The notes beneath the pieces were generated by a model that had not been told where the DNA came from, did no database searches, and saw nothing but the letters and a program-made list of their open reading frames with translations. From Bacillota bacterium (GTDB lineage Bacteria; Bacillota; Desulfitobacteriia; Desulfitobacteriales; Desulfitobacteriaceae): DNA of 30,684 nt. The position numbers were made by a program, and so were the translations under genes. Positions 8,879 through 16,296 of this stretch are shown here, in pieces; within the stretch, counting starts at the first letter, position 1, and each line of letters starts with the position of its first letter. The stretch is from NCBI GenBank assembly GCA_023390635.1, contig JAEWCM010000161.1:1-30684 (forward strand), given 5' to 3'.

Positions 8879-9970
8879 ATGAATGGGCGTCAGCGCATTG
8901 CCGTACTTTTTGGCGGGCAATCGGGAGAACATGAGGTATCAGTTACATCTGCCCAATCCATTTTAAACGCCATCGACCAGGATCATTACATAGTGCAAAC
9001 GGTCGGTATTTCCAAGGCGGGTCAGTGGTTTTGGGATATTGCACCGGAGCAGCTGGATAAGGCTGATCCAGCTAATAATCTGCAAATTACCCTTGTGACA
9101 GATCCTCTCAATCCCCGGTTTATTGCTTTAGATGGAACTTCACTGCCGAATGACGGAAAAGTGGATTTGATTTTTCCTGTTCTCCATGGTCCTTTGGGGG
9201 AAGACGGTACTATTCAGGGCCTGTTTGAAATGGCCGGAATCCCTTATGCCGGCTCAGGAGTACTGGGTTCCGCTCTGGGGATGGATAAGGATAGAATGAA
9301 AGCCGTATTTGCTCAAGCCGGCCTGCCGATTGCATCTCACCTCACTTTCCTGCGCACTGCGCTTAAAGATGACTTAAACGCCTGTATCGCTCAGATTGAA
9401 GAGAAGATAGGCTATCCTTGTTTTATTAAACCGGCTAATCTCGGCTCCAGCGTAGGAATTACAAAGGCTCACGACCGGCAGCAGCTTACTGACGGGTTAA
9501 AGACTGCCGCTGTTTACGACCGCAAGATCGTTGTGGAAGAAAACATTACCGGACATGAGGTAGAAGTGAGTGTCTTGGGCAATGATGCGCCCATCGCTTC
9601 CCTGGCTGGCGAAATTCTGCCCGCTAAAGAGTTTTATGATTATGAAGCGAAGTACCACAATGAAGATTCCCGCCTGCTTATTCCTGCTCCCTTGTCTGAT
9701 GCAGTCATGAATGAGCTGAAAGCGGCTGCAGTTAAAGCCTATCAGGCGGTTGATGCGGCAGGCTTGAGCCGGGTGGACTTTTTTGTTACGGAAGATAATA
9801 AAATTATTCTCAATGAGATCAATACTATGCCCGGTTTTACCGCCATCTCCATGTATCCGAAATTGTGGGATTGCAGCGGCATTCCTTATCCAGAGCTGAT
9901 CAGCAGGTTGATTGAGCTGGGATTGGAGCGTTTTCAGGATCAGAGAAACCGTAAGATTTCCTATAATTAA
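8879..9970 (+). CDS. ddl: D-alanine--D-alanine ligase
   Basis: Ddl joins two D-alanines, using ATP, to make the peptidoglycan precursor dipeptide. The 363 residues show VLFGGQSGEHEVSVTSA near the N-terminus, an ATP-grasp core with FIKPANLGSSVGITKA, EVEVSVLGN, and the C-terminal NEINTMPGFTAISMYPKLW. The specificity loop reads EFYDYEAKYHN with the tyrosine typical of D-Ala-D-Ala enzymes rather than the VanA-type D-lactate pattern. This points to normal vancomycin-susceptible chemistry. ATG 8879 follows GAGGAGG at 8861-8867. It is the last gene of the plus-strand block. Confidence 0.97.
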   Translation: MNGRQRIAVLFGGQSGEHEVSVTSAQSILNAIDQDHYIVQTVGISKAGQWFWDIAPEQLDKADPANNLQITLVTDPLNPRFIALDGTSLPNDGKVDLIFPVLHGPLGEDGTIQGLFEMAGIPYAGSGVLGSALGMDKDRMKAVFAQAGLPIASHLTFLRTALKDDLNACIAQIEEKIGYPCFIKPANLGSSVGITKAHDRQQLTDGLKTAAVYDRKIVVEENITGHEVEVSVLGNDAPIASLAGEILPAKEFYDYEAKYHNEDSRLLIPAPLSDAVMNELKAAAVKAYQAVDAAGLSRVDFFVTEDNKIILNEINTMPGFTAISMYPKLWDCSGIPYPELISRLIELGLERFQDQRNRKISYN

Positions 9971-9989
9971 TTAGATGGGAGTGTCATCC

Positions 9990-9998
9990 TGTTATACT
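9990..9998 (+). promoter_or_regulatory. Extended -10 promoter for candidate small RNA
   Basis: TGTTATACT is a TGn extended -10 element. The expected transcription start is 5-8 nt downstream, exactly where the 14-bp stem beginning at 10003 opens. The upstream -35 region (TTAGAT) is weak, as is common for extended -10 promoters. Confidence 0.45.
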
Positions 9999-10002
9999 GG
10001 AC

Positions 10003-10087
10003 AGCTTGACGCGCAACGTTCCGGAGGGCACTGGGGCTGCCGCTGAGCGCCCCTCTGCTCAATTCCTCCGCTTTTGTGTGTCAAGCT
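10003..10087 (+). ncRNA. Candidate structured small RNA, unknown family
   Basis: An 85-nt segment folds into one long rod. AGCTTGACGCGCAA (10003-10016) pairs over all 14 bases with TTGTGTGTCAAGCT (10074-10087), with two G-U pairs. Inside it CGGAGG (10022-10027) pairs with CCTCCG (10065-10070). The tip is GGGGC (10033-10037) with GCCCC (10049-10053), plus GC/GC enclosing a CGCTGA loop. It lies in the non-coding gap between convergent ddl and lexA, after an extended -10 promoter. A T-run follows at 10099-10104 and a strong terminator at 10137. It does not match SRP RNA, 6S or riboswitch signatures that I know. Expression is unproven, and the minus-strand complement folds equally well. Confidence 0.45.
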
Positions 10088-10136
10088 ATCCTTAGGGTCT
10101 TTTTAGCGAGTTAAGTTACTACTACATATTTTAACT

Positions 10137-10186
10137 AAAGAGACGTTCTCTGCCTGCTTTAACAGCAGGCAGAGAACGTCTCTTTT
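10137..10186. terminator. Bidirectional terminator between ddl and lexA
   Basis: Two perfectly complementary 21-nt arms (10137-10157 and 10165-10185) flank a TTTAACA loop. The arms begin with AAAGAGACG and end with CGTCTCTTT, giving a T-run on both strands. It stops transcripts from ddl or the small RNA (plus) and from lexA (minus). Confidence 0.92.
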
Positions 10187-10216
10187 AAATAAACGGTAGT
10201 TTGAATTAAATAAGTA

Positions 10217-10828
10217 CTACAGCCGACGGAAGACTCCGATTACTTTACCTAAAATATAAGCATCCTGGGTATAGATCGGGTCCATGGTAGAATTCTCCGG
10301 CTGCAAGCGGATTAAGTTTCTTTCCTTGAAAAATCGTTTGACTGTGGCCTCTTCACCGATTAAAGCGACCACGATCTCTCCGTTGCGGGCGCTATTCTGC
10401 TGATTTACCAAAATATAATCCCCGTCAAAAATTCCTGCTTCAATCATGCTTTCTCCCTGGACTTTCAGCATGAACACCGATTCATAACGAACGAAATCTG
10501 CCGGCAGGGGAAAGGTATCTTCGACATTTTCGACCGCCAGGATAGGCTGACCGGCAGTCACTCTCCCGACGATAGGGACATGAACCATTTTTTTCTGTCC
10601 ATAGCTGGAAGAACTGTCCAGCACTTCAATCGCTCTCGGCTTGGTGGGGTCACGACGAATGTACCCTTTATCCTCTAAGGTTTGTAAATGACCATGGACG
10701 GTAGAACTGGACATTAGCCCTACGGCATCTCCAATTTCCCGCACTGAAGGCGGGTAACCCTTTTCACGAATTTCTTGTTTAATAAATTCCAAGATTAATT
10801 CCTGTCTTTTGGATAAATCCGGATACAA
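10217..10828 (-). CDS. lexA: SOS repressor LexA
   Basis: LexA represses DNA-damage genes and self-cleaves when RecA is activated. The N-terminal winged helix (GYPPSVREIGDAVGLMSSSTVHGHLQTLEDKGYIRR) and the C-terminal S24 peptidase domain are complete. The cleavage site is the Ala-Gly in GRVTAGQP (92-93 from the TTG start), the catalytic serine is in VQGESM (127) and the lysine in TVKRFF (164). A GTG start at 10837 is also open, but TTG 10828 has the better ribosome binding site (GGTGA 5 nt upstream, within AAGGGTGA) and gives a typical 203-residue LexA. An operator overlaps its promoter, indicating autoregulation. Confidence 0.96.
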   Translation of the reverse strand: MYPDLSKRQELILEFIKQEIREKGYPPSVREIGDAVGLMSSSTVHGHLQTLEDKGYIRRDPTKPRAIEVLDSSSSYGQKKMVHVPIVGRVTAGQPILAVENVEDTFPLPADFVRYESVFMLKVQGESMIEAGIFDGDYILVNQQNSARNGEIVVALIGEEATVKRFFKERNLIRLQPENSTMDPIYTQDAYILGKVIGVFRRL

Positions 10829-10874
10829 AACACTCACCCTTACTCATAGCTTATTTAGCATTATGCTTAATTCC

Positions 10875-10915
10875 ATTTTAACATTAACTTAATGAAATGT
10901 GCAAACAAATGTTCG
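10875..10915 (-). promoter_or_regulatory. lexA promoter with LexA (Cheo) box
   Basis: On the minus strand a -35 TTGCAC (10904-10899), an 18-bp spacer and a -10 TAAAAT (10880-10875) lead to lexA. The plus-strand string CAAACAAATGTTCG (10902-10915) matches the Gram-positive LexA box CGAACATATGTTCG at 12 of 14 positions and overlaps the -35. LexA would therefore block its own promoter. Confidence 0.75.
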
Positions 10916-10957
10916 GAATCGCGGTAAAATTTTTTCTCTGTCCTTTACGGATTGATT

Positions 10958-11296
10958 CTAACTTTTTTTCAGAGTTTTAAGGCCATTCACCAATATTTCC
11001 GCAGTGTTGAGCACCAATTGTTTTTCTTCTTTATTCAAGGATTTTGTCAGTCTAGCCCATTCATGAGCAAAAAAAGGTTCCACTTTCTGGATCGAATCAG
11101 ACAGAAAGTAATCAGGGGTGCAGCCTAAAGAATTAGCAATCTTAACCATCGTTTCAACATATAATCCCCGTTCTCCCCGTTCGATACAGCCCAGATAAGC
11201 GGTAGAGATTCCGATCTCTTCAGCCAGCTTTTCTTGAGTCATACCTAGTTCAAGACGCTTTGTGCGGATCTTTTTTCCCACATCAAAATAATTCAT
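10958..11296 (-). CDS. XRE-family transcriptional regulator
   Basis: This 112-residue protein has one N-terminal Cro/C1 helix-turn-helix at about 6-63 (VGKKIRTKRLELGMTQEKLAEEIGISTAYLGCIERGERG) and a short helical C-terminal tail (about 72-112) with no sensor domain. It resembles small Clostridial XRE repressors. ATG 11296 is preceded on the minus strand by GAGGTGG. It lies upstream of lexA in the same orientation but lexA has its own promoter. It is divergent from the chemotaxis receptor gene, whose promoter carries a perfect palindrome, so it is a natural candidate to bind there. That link is inference; its target and signal are unknown. Confidence 0.85.
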   Translation of the reverse strand: MNYFDVGKKIRTKRLELGMTQEKLAEEIGISTAYLGCIERGERGLYVETMVKIANSLGCTPDYFLSDSIQKVEPFFAHEWARLTKSLNKEEKQLVLNTAEILVNGLKTLKKS

Positions 11297-11369
11297 GCAT
11301 TAACCACCTCATTCAGCGTAACTTTAAATTGAACAGAAGAATAATGAAACATACTGTGAGTATTAATAG

Positions 11370-11404
11370 TTGACTCTAAGTAGTATGCTCTATATACTTA
11401 GAGT
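11370..11404 (+). promoter_or_regulatory. Promoter of the chemotaxis receptor, covered by a palindromic operator
   Basis: TTGACT (11370-11375), a 17-bp spacer and TATACT (11393-11398) make a strong sigma-A promoter. A perfect 10-bp inverted repeat, ACTCTAAGTA (11373-11382) and TACTTAGAGT (11395-11404), overlaps both boxes, so a bound protein would exclude RNA polymerase. The transcript would have a leader of about 115 nt. A smaller palindrome ATACT-GTG-AGTAT lies at 11351-11363, towards the divergent XRE gene. Confidence 0.7.
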
Positions 11405-11521
11405 GTGGAAAAAACAAGAAAATTATCATAATATATTATATTTTTACCGATTATGAAAAATATTTGTGACTTCCAACACATGCAGCTTAACGCAAAAGCG
11501 TTTTAAAGGAGGATTTTTAAA

Positions 11522-13237
11522 ATGAAATGGTTTAAAAATTTGAAGATATTGTCGAAGTTAGTGCTCGCTTTTTTGTGTGTAGCATTATTTATCGGAGTGG
11601 TAGGCTTTATTGGTTTGCGCAATATCCAAACGATTAATAGCAATGCAGATACAATGTACAGCCAAAATTTGCGCTCCATTGAGCTCTTGACCACGGTGAG
11701 GCAGAATTATGCCACCATTCGCTCCGATTTGCTGAAGATCCTTTACGAAGATAACCAGAATCAACAGGACGAAAGCCTGGCACAGGAGATCAGTCAATTG
11801 AACAAGGATAATCAAAGTAATATGGCTGAGTATGAAAAGATTTTGCTTACTTCCGCTGAAAATACGGTATTTTCCCAATTAAAAGAGGATAGTAATACAT
11901 ATTTAACGGCACTTAACAAGGTCACAGACCTGATCAACCAAAATAATTATGATGAAGCGATTGCAGCCGTCCCTAATGCAACTGAAGCGAGAATCAAGGT
12001 TGAATCCGGTTTGGAAAAAATTATCGAGGCCAATAATAAATATGCCGATGAAGCCCATCAGGAAAATAATGCCGCCTATCAGTCGGCATTTATCTCTAGC
12101 ATAGCTTTCACCCTGTTGGGGTTAATGATCGCCTTGCTGCTTGGTACTTTGATCTCCAGGATGCTTTCCCGTCAGGTGAAAAGGACCTTGGTCGTTGCAC
12201 AGGCTATGGAAAAAGGCGATCTGAGTCAAACCATTCAGGTTGAATCAAAGGATGAATTGGGGGCTATGGGCAGCGCACTAAATAAAGCGATGGCCAGCAT
12301 CCGTCATCTGATCGAGGAAATGTTGGAAAGTTCGGCCCATATGACCGCTTCCAGCGAAGAACTTTCCGCCACCTCAGAAGAAGTGGCCTCAATGATGGAA
12401 ACCATCAATAATTCCACTCAACAAATTGCGCAAGGTGCCCAGGAGCTAAGTTCTATCACAGAAGATTTTAATACTGCCACTCAGGAAATGTCGGCCACTA
12501 CCCATGACCTCTCACAAAAAGCAGACAGCGCCACAGCTTCTGTAGATGCTATTGCCCAAAAAGCGGGAGAAGTAAAAGCCAAGGCTGCTGATAATATCAG
12601 GGAAGGGGAGGCTTTATACGATGAAAAGCAAGCCCGCACTTTAAAGGCAATTGAAGAGGGTAAAATAGTTAATGAAGTAAAAATCATGGCTGACTCGATC
12701 GGTGATATTGCAGCTCAAACCAATCTGCTGGCTTTAAATGCTGCTATTGAGGCGGCGCGGGCCGGAGAACACGGGCGCGGTTTTTCCGTGGTAGCCGATG
12801 AAGTTAAAAAGCTGGCTGAACAGTCGGCTGAGGCTGTTGTGAATATTCAAAGCATGGTGGGAAAAGTTGAGGAAGCCTTCGAAAATTTATCAGACAGCGG
12901 AAAAGAAGTGCTTGACTATATTGCCTATAGCGTCGCTCCTAACTATAAATTTCTTCAGGAAACAGGAGTTCAGTATGAACAGGATGCACAATTTGTCGAT
13001 AATATTATAAAACAGATTGATGCTTCTTCCGCACAAATAGACTCAATTGTTTCCCAAATGGGTGAGTCAATCCAGAATATCACTGCCACAGCCGAAGAAT
13101 CTGCTGCAGAATCAGAGGAGATCTTGACCAGTATTGGCGAAGTGGCCTCAGCTATGAATAACGTTTCTCAGGCAGCACAGAATCAGACAGAGCTTGCTGT
13201 CAAACTGGGAACACTGATTCAGCAATTTAAAATTTGA
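11522..13237 (+). CDS. Methyl-accepting chemotaxis protein
   Basis: This 571-residue membrane receptor signals to the CheA-CheW array. The first membrane helix is at about 12-33. Residues 34-180 form an extracytoplasmic four-helix-bundle sensor (4HB_MCP type) with no obvious ligand motif. The second membrane helix is at about 184-210, then HAMP to about 262. The cytoplasmic coiled coil carries the signalling tip (IGDIAAQTNLLALNAAIEA then GRGFSVVADEVKKLAEQS). A D-Y-I-A-Y-S-V-A-P-N-Y segment at about 460-470 is a Clostridial-type variation just after the tip. The ATG follows AAAGGAGGA. It has its own promoter and terminator, so it is monocistronic. Confidence 0.95.
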   Translation: MKWFKNLKILSKLVLAFLCVALFIGVVGFIGLRNIQTINSNADTMYSQNLRSIELLTTVRQNYATIRSDLLKILYEDNQNQQDESLAQEISQLNKDNQSNMAEYEKILLTSAENTVFSQLKEDSNTYLTALNKVTDLINQNNYDEAIAAVPNATEARIKVESGLEKIIEANNKYADEAHQENNAAYQSAFISSIAFTLLGLMIALLLGTLISRMLSRQVKRTLVVAQAMEKGDLSQTIQVESKDELGAMGSALNKAMASIRHLIEEMLESSAHMTASSEELSATSEEVASMMETINNSTQQIAQGAQELSSITEDFNTATQEMSATTHDLSQKADSATASVDAIAQKAGEVKAKAADNIREGEALYDEKQARTLKAIEEGKIVNEVKIMADSIGDIAAQTNLLALNAAIEAARAGEHGRGFSVVADEVKKLAEQSAEAVVNIQSMVGKVEEAFENLSDSGKEVLDYIAYSVAPNYKFLQETGVQYEQDAQFVDNIIKQIDASSAQIDSIVSQMGESIQNITATAEESAAESEEILTSIGEVASAMNNVSQAAQNQTELAVKLGTLIQQFKI

Positions 13238-13258
13238 TTAACATAAAATATACCTTTA

Positions 13259-13297
13259 AAAGACGCCAACAAAATTTTCATGGAATGCTGGCGTTTT
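13259..13297 (+). terminator. Terminator after the chemotaxis receptor gene
   Basis: ACGCCA (13263-13268) pairs with TGGCGT (13289-13294); the stem extends outward with a G-U and A-T pairs and inward past one mismatch. TTTT follows at 13294-13297. The loop is long (about 16 nt), so it is of moderate strength. Confidence 0.6.
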
Positions 13298-13373
13298 GTT
13301 ATGCCCGGATCATTTATGCCATAGGTATAGAAGCAGGATGATTGATCACCTGGAACAGAAGGGAAGAGGAAAG

Positions 13374-14201
13374 GTGAATTTTTTTAATGATCGCTTCAAA
13401 ATGATGTCCCCCTCAATTCTTTCCATGATTATCTTGCTGCTGGTGGCCTCCCTGGCCTGGTATTTAATCCACAAACCACCTCATATTGCCGGAGATATCT
13501 ATCCCTATTTAACCTCCATTGATGCCGATTTAATTGCCGAGAGCTGGGAAGATGGGATAGGCGGCAGCGCTGACACATGGGCCAACCTTCTGGCTCTTCG
13601 GTCGACTTTAAAAAAGGAAGACTGTCAAACCTTGCTCAGTTCTATCCATGATTTATCTTTATTGGATACGGACACCTTTAATCAGGTGATTAAGAGATTG
13701 CCTGAAAGTTCACAAGCAGAGGTTCAGAGGCACCTTCAGATTTTGCTCTCCCACCCTTATTACGAACCGGGACACTATAGCTTCCCCTGTCCGCTTAATG
13801 TATGGTTAGAAGACAGCTTTGGGGCAGACAGAGAGGGAGGAAAACGGACACACCAAGGAACGGATTTGTTTGCAGCGGAAGGTACACCCATTTTCAGTGT
13901 ATGTTCGGGAAAAATCGAAGAGCTGGGCTGGAACCGTTTGGGAGGGGAGAGGGTAGGGGTCCGCGGCCTCGACGGCAACTATTATTATTACGCCCATTTA
14001 GAGACCATTGCTTCCGGATTGGAAAAAGGAATGGAAATTAAAAAAGGACAACAATTGGGAACGATGGGACACACAGGGGATGCCTTGACTACACCTGATC
14101 ACTTGCATTTTGGCATTCAGCTCCCAAATCAGGAATGGCTAAATCCTTACCCATTTCTCAAGGCGTGGGAGATTCAAGCATCTATTGGACAAACAAAATG
14201 A
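13374..14201 (+). CDS. M23-family (LytM-like) membrane-anchored peptidase
   Basis: This is a secreted or membrane-anchored zinc endopeptidase-type protein that would act on peptidoglycan cross-bridges, or a non-catalytic relative that activates amidases. One N-terminal membrane anchor (SILSMIILLLVASLAWYLI) precedes a helical linker and the M23 domain. The zinc ligands are visible: H and D in THQGTDL, and the H-x-H of DHLHFGI. YYYYAHLE and GQQLGTMGHTG are typical. The frame is open from TTG 13296, but that codon lies inside the preceding terminator. GTG 13374 has GGGAAGAGG upstream and is preferred (275 residues). ATG 13338 is the alternative. Sporulation SpoIIQ-like roles are possible. Confidence 0.87.
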   Translation: MNFFNDRFKMMSPSILSMIILLLVASLAWYLIHKPPHIAGDIYPYLTSIDADLIAESWEDGIGGSADTWANLLALRSTLKKEDCQTLLSSIHDLSLLDTDTFNQVIKRLPESSQAEVQRHLQILLSHPYYEPGHYSFPCPLNVWLEDSFGADREGGKRTHQGTDLFAAEGTPIFSVCSGKIEELGWNRLGGERVGVRGLDGNYYYYAHLETIASGLEKGMEIKKGQQLGTMGHTGDALTTPDHLHFGIQLPNQEWLNPYPFLKAWEIQASIGQTK

Positions 14202-14208
14202 GGTAAAC

Positions 14209-14237
14209 TTGCTCTTAAGGCATTTCTCCGCTATAAT
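14209..14237 (+). promoter_or_regulatory. Promoter of the D,D-carboxypeptidase gene
   Basis: TTGCTC (14209-14214), a 17-bp spacer and a perfect TATAAT (14232-14237) lie just after the M23 gene stop, 85 bp before the next start. Confidence 0.55.
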
Positions 14238-14322
14238 TTTTTTAGTTCTGATTTTCGCTTTTATTAATAATATGGTTTTTACTATAGAACTTAAAATTTA
14301 ATTATTGTAACTTACGGAGGAA

Positions 14323-15336
14323 ATGATGTCAAAAAAACTGTCACGGAAATCCTCTTTTTTCTTGCGTTTAGGATTTCGTCTTTTATCTGCTGCTCTGATT
14401 ATAAGCATCGCTTTCTTTTTCACTACCTATCTGGTGGGTCAGGATCATCAGAATATCAATGCCCAGAATCAGGAGTATGCAGCTCTCGCTCAGACTTCAA
14501 ACAGTGCAGATGAGGAAAGTCCGGTATCGCCATCTTTACAGGATAGCAGTTATCTGATGGTCGATACGGCTAATCAGCAGATTCTCCTTTCTTATCAGGC
14601 GGAAGAGAAACGTGCTCCGGCCAGCACGACTAAGTTATTATCCGGCTTGGTTGCTATGCAGAATCTCAAGGAGAGTGATGTTGTCAAGGTCGGAGATGAG
14701 GTGCTCATGGACGAGTCTGTTCTGAACCTTCGCCCGGGGGATGAGATCACTGTGGAAAATCTTTTGCTGGGAATGTATTTACTCAGCGCCAATGATGCTG
14801 CAGCCGCGCTTGCGGTAAAGGCGGGCGGGAGTATGGATGGATTTATGCAAAAGATGAATGATTACGCCCAAAAACTAGGCTGCAGCCATTCCCATTTTGT
14901 GAATCCTCATGGCCTTGATGATCCTGAGCATTACAGTACTGCTGGGGATCTTGTGAAAATAGGCCTGGCATTCCTGAATACGCCGGGGCTAACGAAATAC
15001 AGTAAAATTACTTCCTCCACCATATCGTGGCAGCGGGCGGACAGTACCAAGGTCAGTGTTACGGCAACCAATACGAACCTATTGCTGGGAAAATATCCCG
15101 GGGATGAAGGATTGAAAACAGGAACCACCACTCAGGCCAGACAATGTTTAGTGACTTATGCAACCAGAGCTGACGGTGACGAGATTTTAGCCCTCTTGGG
15201 CAGTTCTCAACGTTATAGCGATACGGTTACTTTACTGGACAAAGGATATGCCAAATTAAGAATAATGGCGGCTTCCGGTAATTTATCCAAAAATCCCGGG
15301 CCGGATGGTTTTCTTCAGCCTTTTGGTTCTTTTTAA
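14323..15336 (+). CDS. D-alanyl-D-alanine carboxypeptidase (peptidase S11, low-molecular-weight PBP)
   Basis: This enzyme trims the terminal D-Ala from peptidoglycan stem peptides on the outer membrane face. The N-terminal segment at about 18-40 is a signal or anchor helix. The penicillin-binding motifs are S101-T-T-K104 (PASTTKLLSG), S155-A-N157 and K265-T-G267 (GLKTGTTTQARQC). At 337 residues it lacks the C-terminal beta-rich PBP5_C domain and the amphipathic membrane tail found in DacA/DacF. It ends soon after the catalytic domain and so relies on its N-terminal anchor. ATG 14323 is followed at once by a second ATG; GGAGG is at 14315-14319. Confidence 0.93.
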   Translation: MMSKKLSRKSSFFLRLGFRLLSAALIISIAFFFTTYLVGQDHQNINAQNQEYAALAQTSNSADEESPVSPSLQDSSYLMVDTANQQILLSYQAEEKRAPASTTKLLSGLVAMQNLKESDVVKVGDEVLMDESVLNLRPGDEITVENLLLGMYLLSANDAAAALAVKAGGSMDGFMQKMNDYAQKLGCSHSHFVNPHGLDDPEHYSTAGDLVKIGLAFLNTPGLTKYSKITSSTISWQRADSTKVSVTATNTNLLLGKYPGDEGLKTGTTTQARQCLVTYATRADGDEILALLGSSQRYSDTVTLLDKGYAKLRIMAASGNLSKNPGPDGFLQPFGSF

Positions 15337-15372
15337 TCATTTTGAGATTGCGAGAAGGGGAGGGGGTTAGTT

Positions 15373-15600
15373 ATGTTAAACAAAGGAGAAGCTTGCGTAT
15401 TGGAAGAGCGCTTATGCATCCAGTGCGGGGAATGTGATATGTGTGAATTAAATGCCCAAAAAATCTGTGATAATTGCTGTCAATGCATTGAAAATGACAA
15501 TGATTATGCGGAAATTGTAATTGATGATATTTTATTGAATGAGGAAGATTTATCTGAGCATGAATCAGAAAAAACTCCCGAAGATAAATACAAGCATTAA
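15373..15600 (+). CDS. Small cysteine-rich protein, possible metal or Fe-S binder
   Basis: This 75-residue acidic protein has nine cysteines in its first half: C8, then C15-x2-C18-x2-C21-x2-C24, then C32-x2-C35-C36-x-C38. The regular CxxC spacing suggests zinc or an iron-sulfur cluster. The C-terminal half is rich in Asp and Glu and looks disordered. ATG 15373 follows GGGGAGGGGGTTAG. It lies 36 nt after the carboxypeptidase gene with no terminator between, so it is probably cotranscribed. I do not recognise a characterised family and assign no function. Confidence 0.7.
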   Translation: MLNKGEACVLEERLCIQCGECDMCELNAQKICDNCCQCIENDNDYAEIVIDDILLNEEDLSEHESEKTPEDKYKH

Positions 15601-15753
15601 AGTAGGGTAAACTTTAAAATATTTGTAATAATTATTATTCTCATGATTACTTTTATAAACCACTCTACGAAAAATTATTTTACAAATTATGAATATCACA
15701 AGCTTAGCAGTAACTACTATATATGAGAATTTCACATGTGGGTCAACATTTAA

Positions 15754-15781
15754 TTGGAGTTTATTTTCATTATCGTATAGA
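15754..15781 (+). promoter_or_regulatory. Possible promoter of the small membrane protein gene
   Basis: TTGGAG (15754-15759), a 16-bp spacer and TATAGA (15776-15781) form a modest sigma-A match. If used, the ATG at 15723 could not be the start of the following gene. Confidence 0.35.
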
Positions 15782-15806
15782 TAATTTAACTTCAGCAGCA
15801 AGCGAG

Positions 15807-16127
15807 GTGCTTTATATTAAGATTAAAATAATTCTTCCGTATCTGGGGCTGGGTGTTGCGATTCTGATAATTGCCGCCTTGATTTCCTTTATTAAAGGGA
15901 ATTGGTCTTTATTAATCAAAACCTGTAATTTGGTCGCTGTGCTTTCTTTATTTGCCACCATCGCTTTTTCCGGCATTTTAGGCCGGGGAGATAGGTTAAG
16001 AGCCAAATATGCTGAAGAAGACGATGAAGACCAGTCAATTCGTAAAGAGTTACCAGTGAAATCTTTTTTTATCGGATTGCCCAGTATCATCGCTGTAATC
16101 TTCATTATAATTAACAATTGGCAATAG
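15807..16127 (+). CDS. Small membrane protein, DUF5316-like
   Basis: The protein has three hydrophobic segments (PYLGLGVAILIIAALISFI, LLIKTCNLVAVLSLFATIAFS and FFIGLPSIIAVIFIIINNW). Between the last two is a soluble R-G-D-R-L-R-A-K-x-x-E-E-D stretch. The combination of a G-D-R-x-R-A motif with a closing G-L-P helix reminds me of DUF5316, function unknown; that match is from memory. The start is unclear. The frame is open from ATG 15723, but the DNA before 15800 looks non-coding and that ATG has no ribosome binding site. GTG 15807 is used here. Alternatively GAGGTG (15804-15809) could be the ribosome binding site for a rare ATT start at 15816. The stop lies inside the terminator stem. Confidence 0.6.
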   Translation: MLYIKIKIILPYLGLGVAILIIAALISFIKGNWSLLIKTCNLVAVLSLFATIAFSGILGRGDRLRAKYAEEDDEDQSIRKELPVKSFFIGLPSIIAVIFIIINNWQ

Positions 16128-16167
16128 ATTTATCTGCAACAATGATCTATTGCCAATTATGTTTTTT
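16116..16167 (+). terminator. Terminator overlapping the stop codon of the small membrane protein
   Basis: Perfect 14-bp arms AATTGGCAATAGAT (16116-16129) and ATCTATTGCCAATT (16145-16158), a 15-nt loop and six T at 16162-16167. The TAG at 16125-16127 is within the left arm. Confidence 0.85.
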
Positions 16168-16220
16168 ATACTGGGTCCGATAATAAATATTATGTAAAGT
16201 ATATTACAAAATTAAGGATT

Positions 16221-16257
16221 TAAAATCGGACAAGCTTCTTGGAGGCTTGCCCGATTT
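16221..16257 (-). terminator. Terminator at the end of the minus-strand transporter operon
   Basis: AAATCGG-A-CAAGC (16223-16235) pairs with GCTTG-C-CCGATTT (16245-16257), with one mismatch and a 9-nt loop. Read on the minus strand it ends in TTTTA, 40 nt after the MFS gene stop. It may also work on the plus strand. Confidence 0.8.
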
Positions 16258-16296
16258 CTTGCACCTGATTTTCTATTCTAATTTATTCCGCAATAT

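Noticed and set aside
11405..11521. Possible cyclic-di-GMP riboswitch in the chemotaxis receptor leader
   Set aside because: A short AACGC-AAAA-GCGTT hairpin is present, but the conserved GEMM core and its pairing partners are absent.
13296..13373. N-terminal extension of the M23 peptidase from TTG 13296
   Set aside because: The codon lies in the T-run of the preceding terminator, and a better GTG start with a ribosome binding site follows at 13374.
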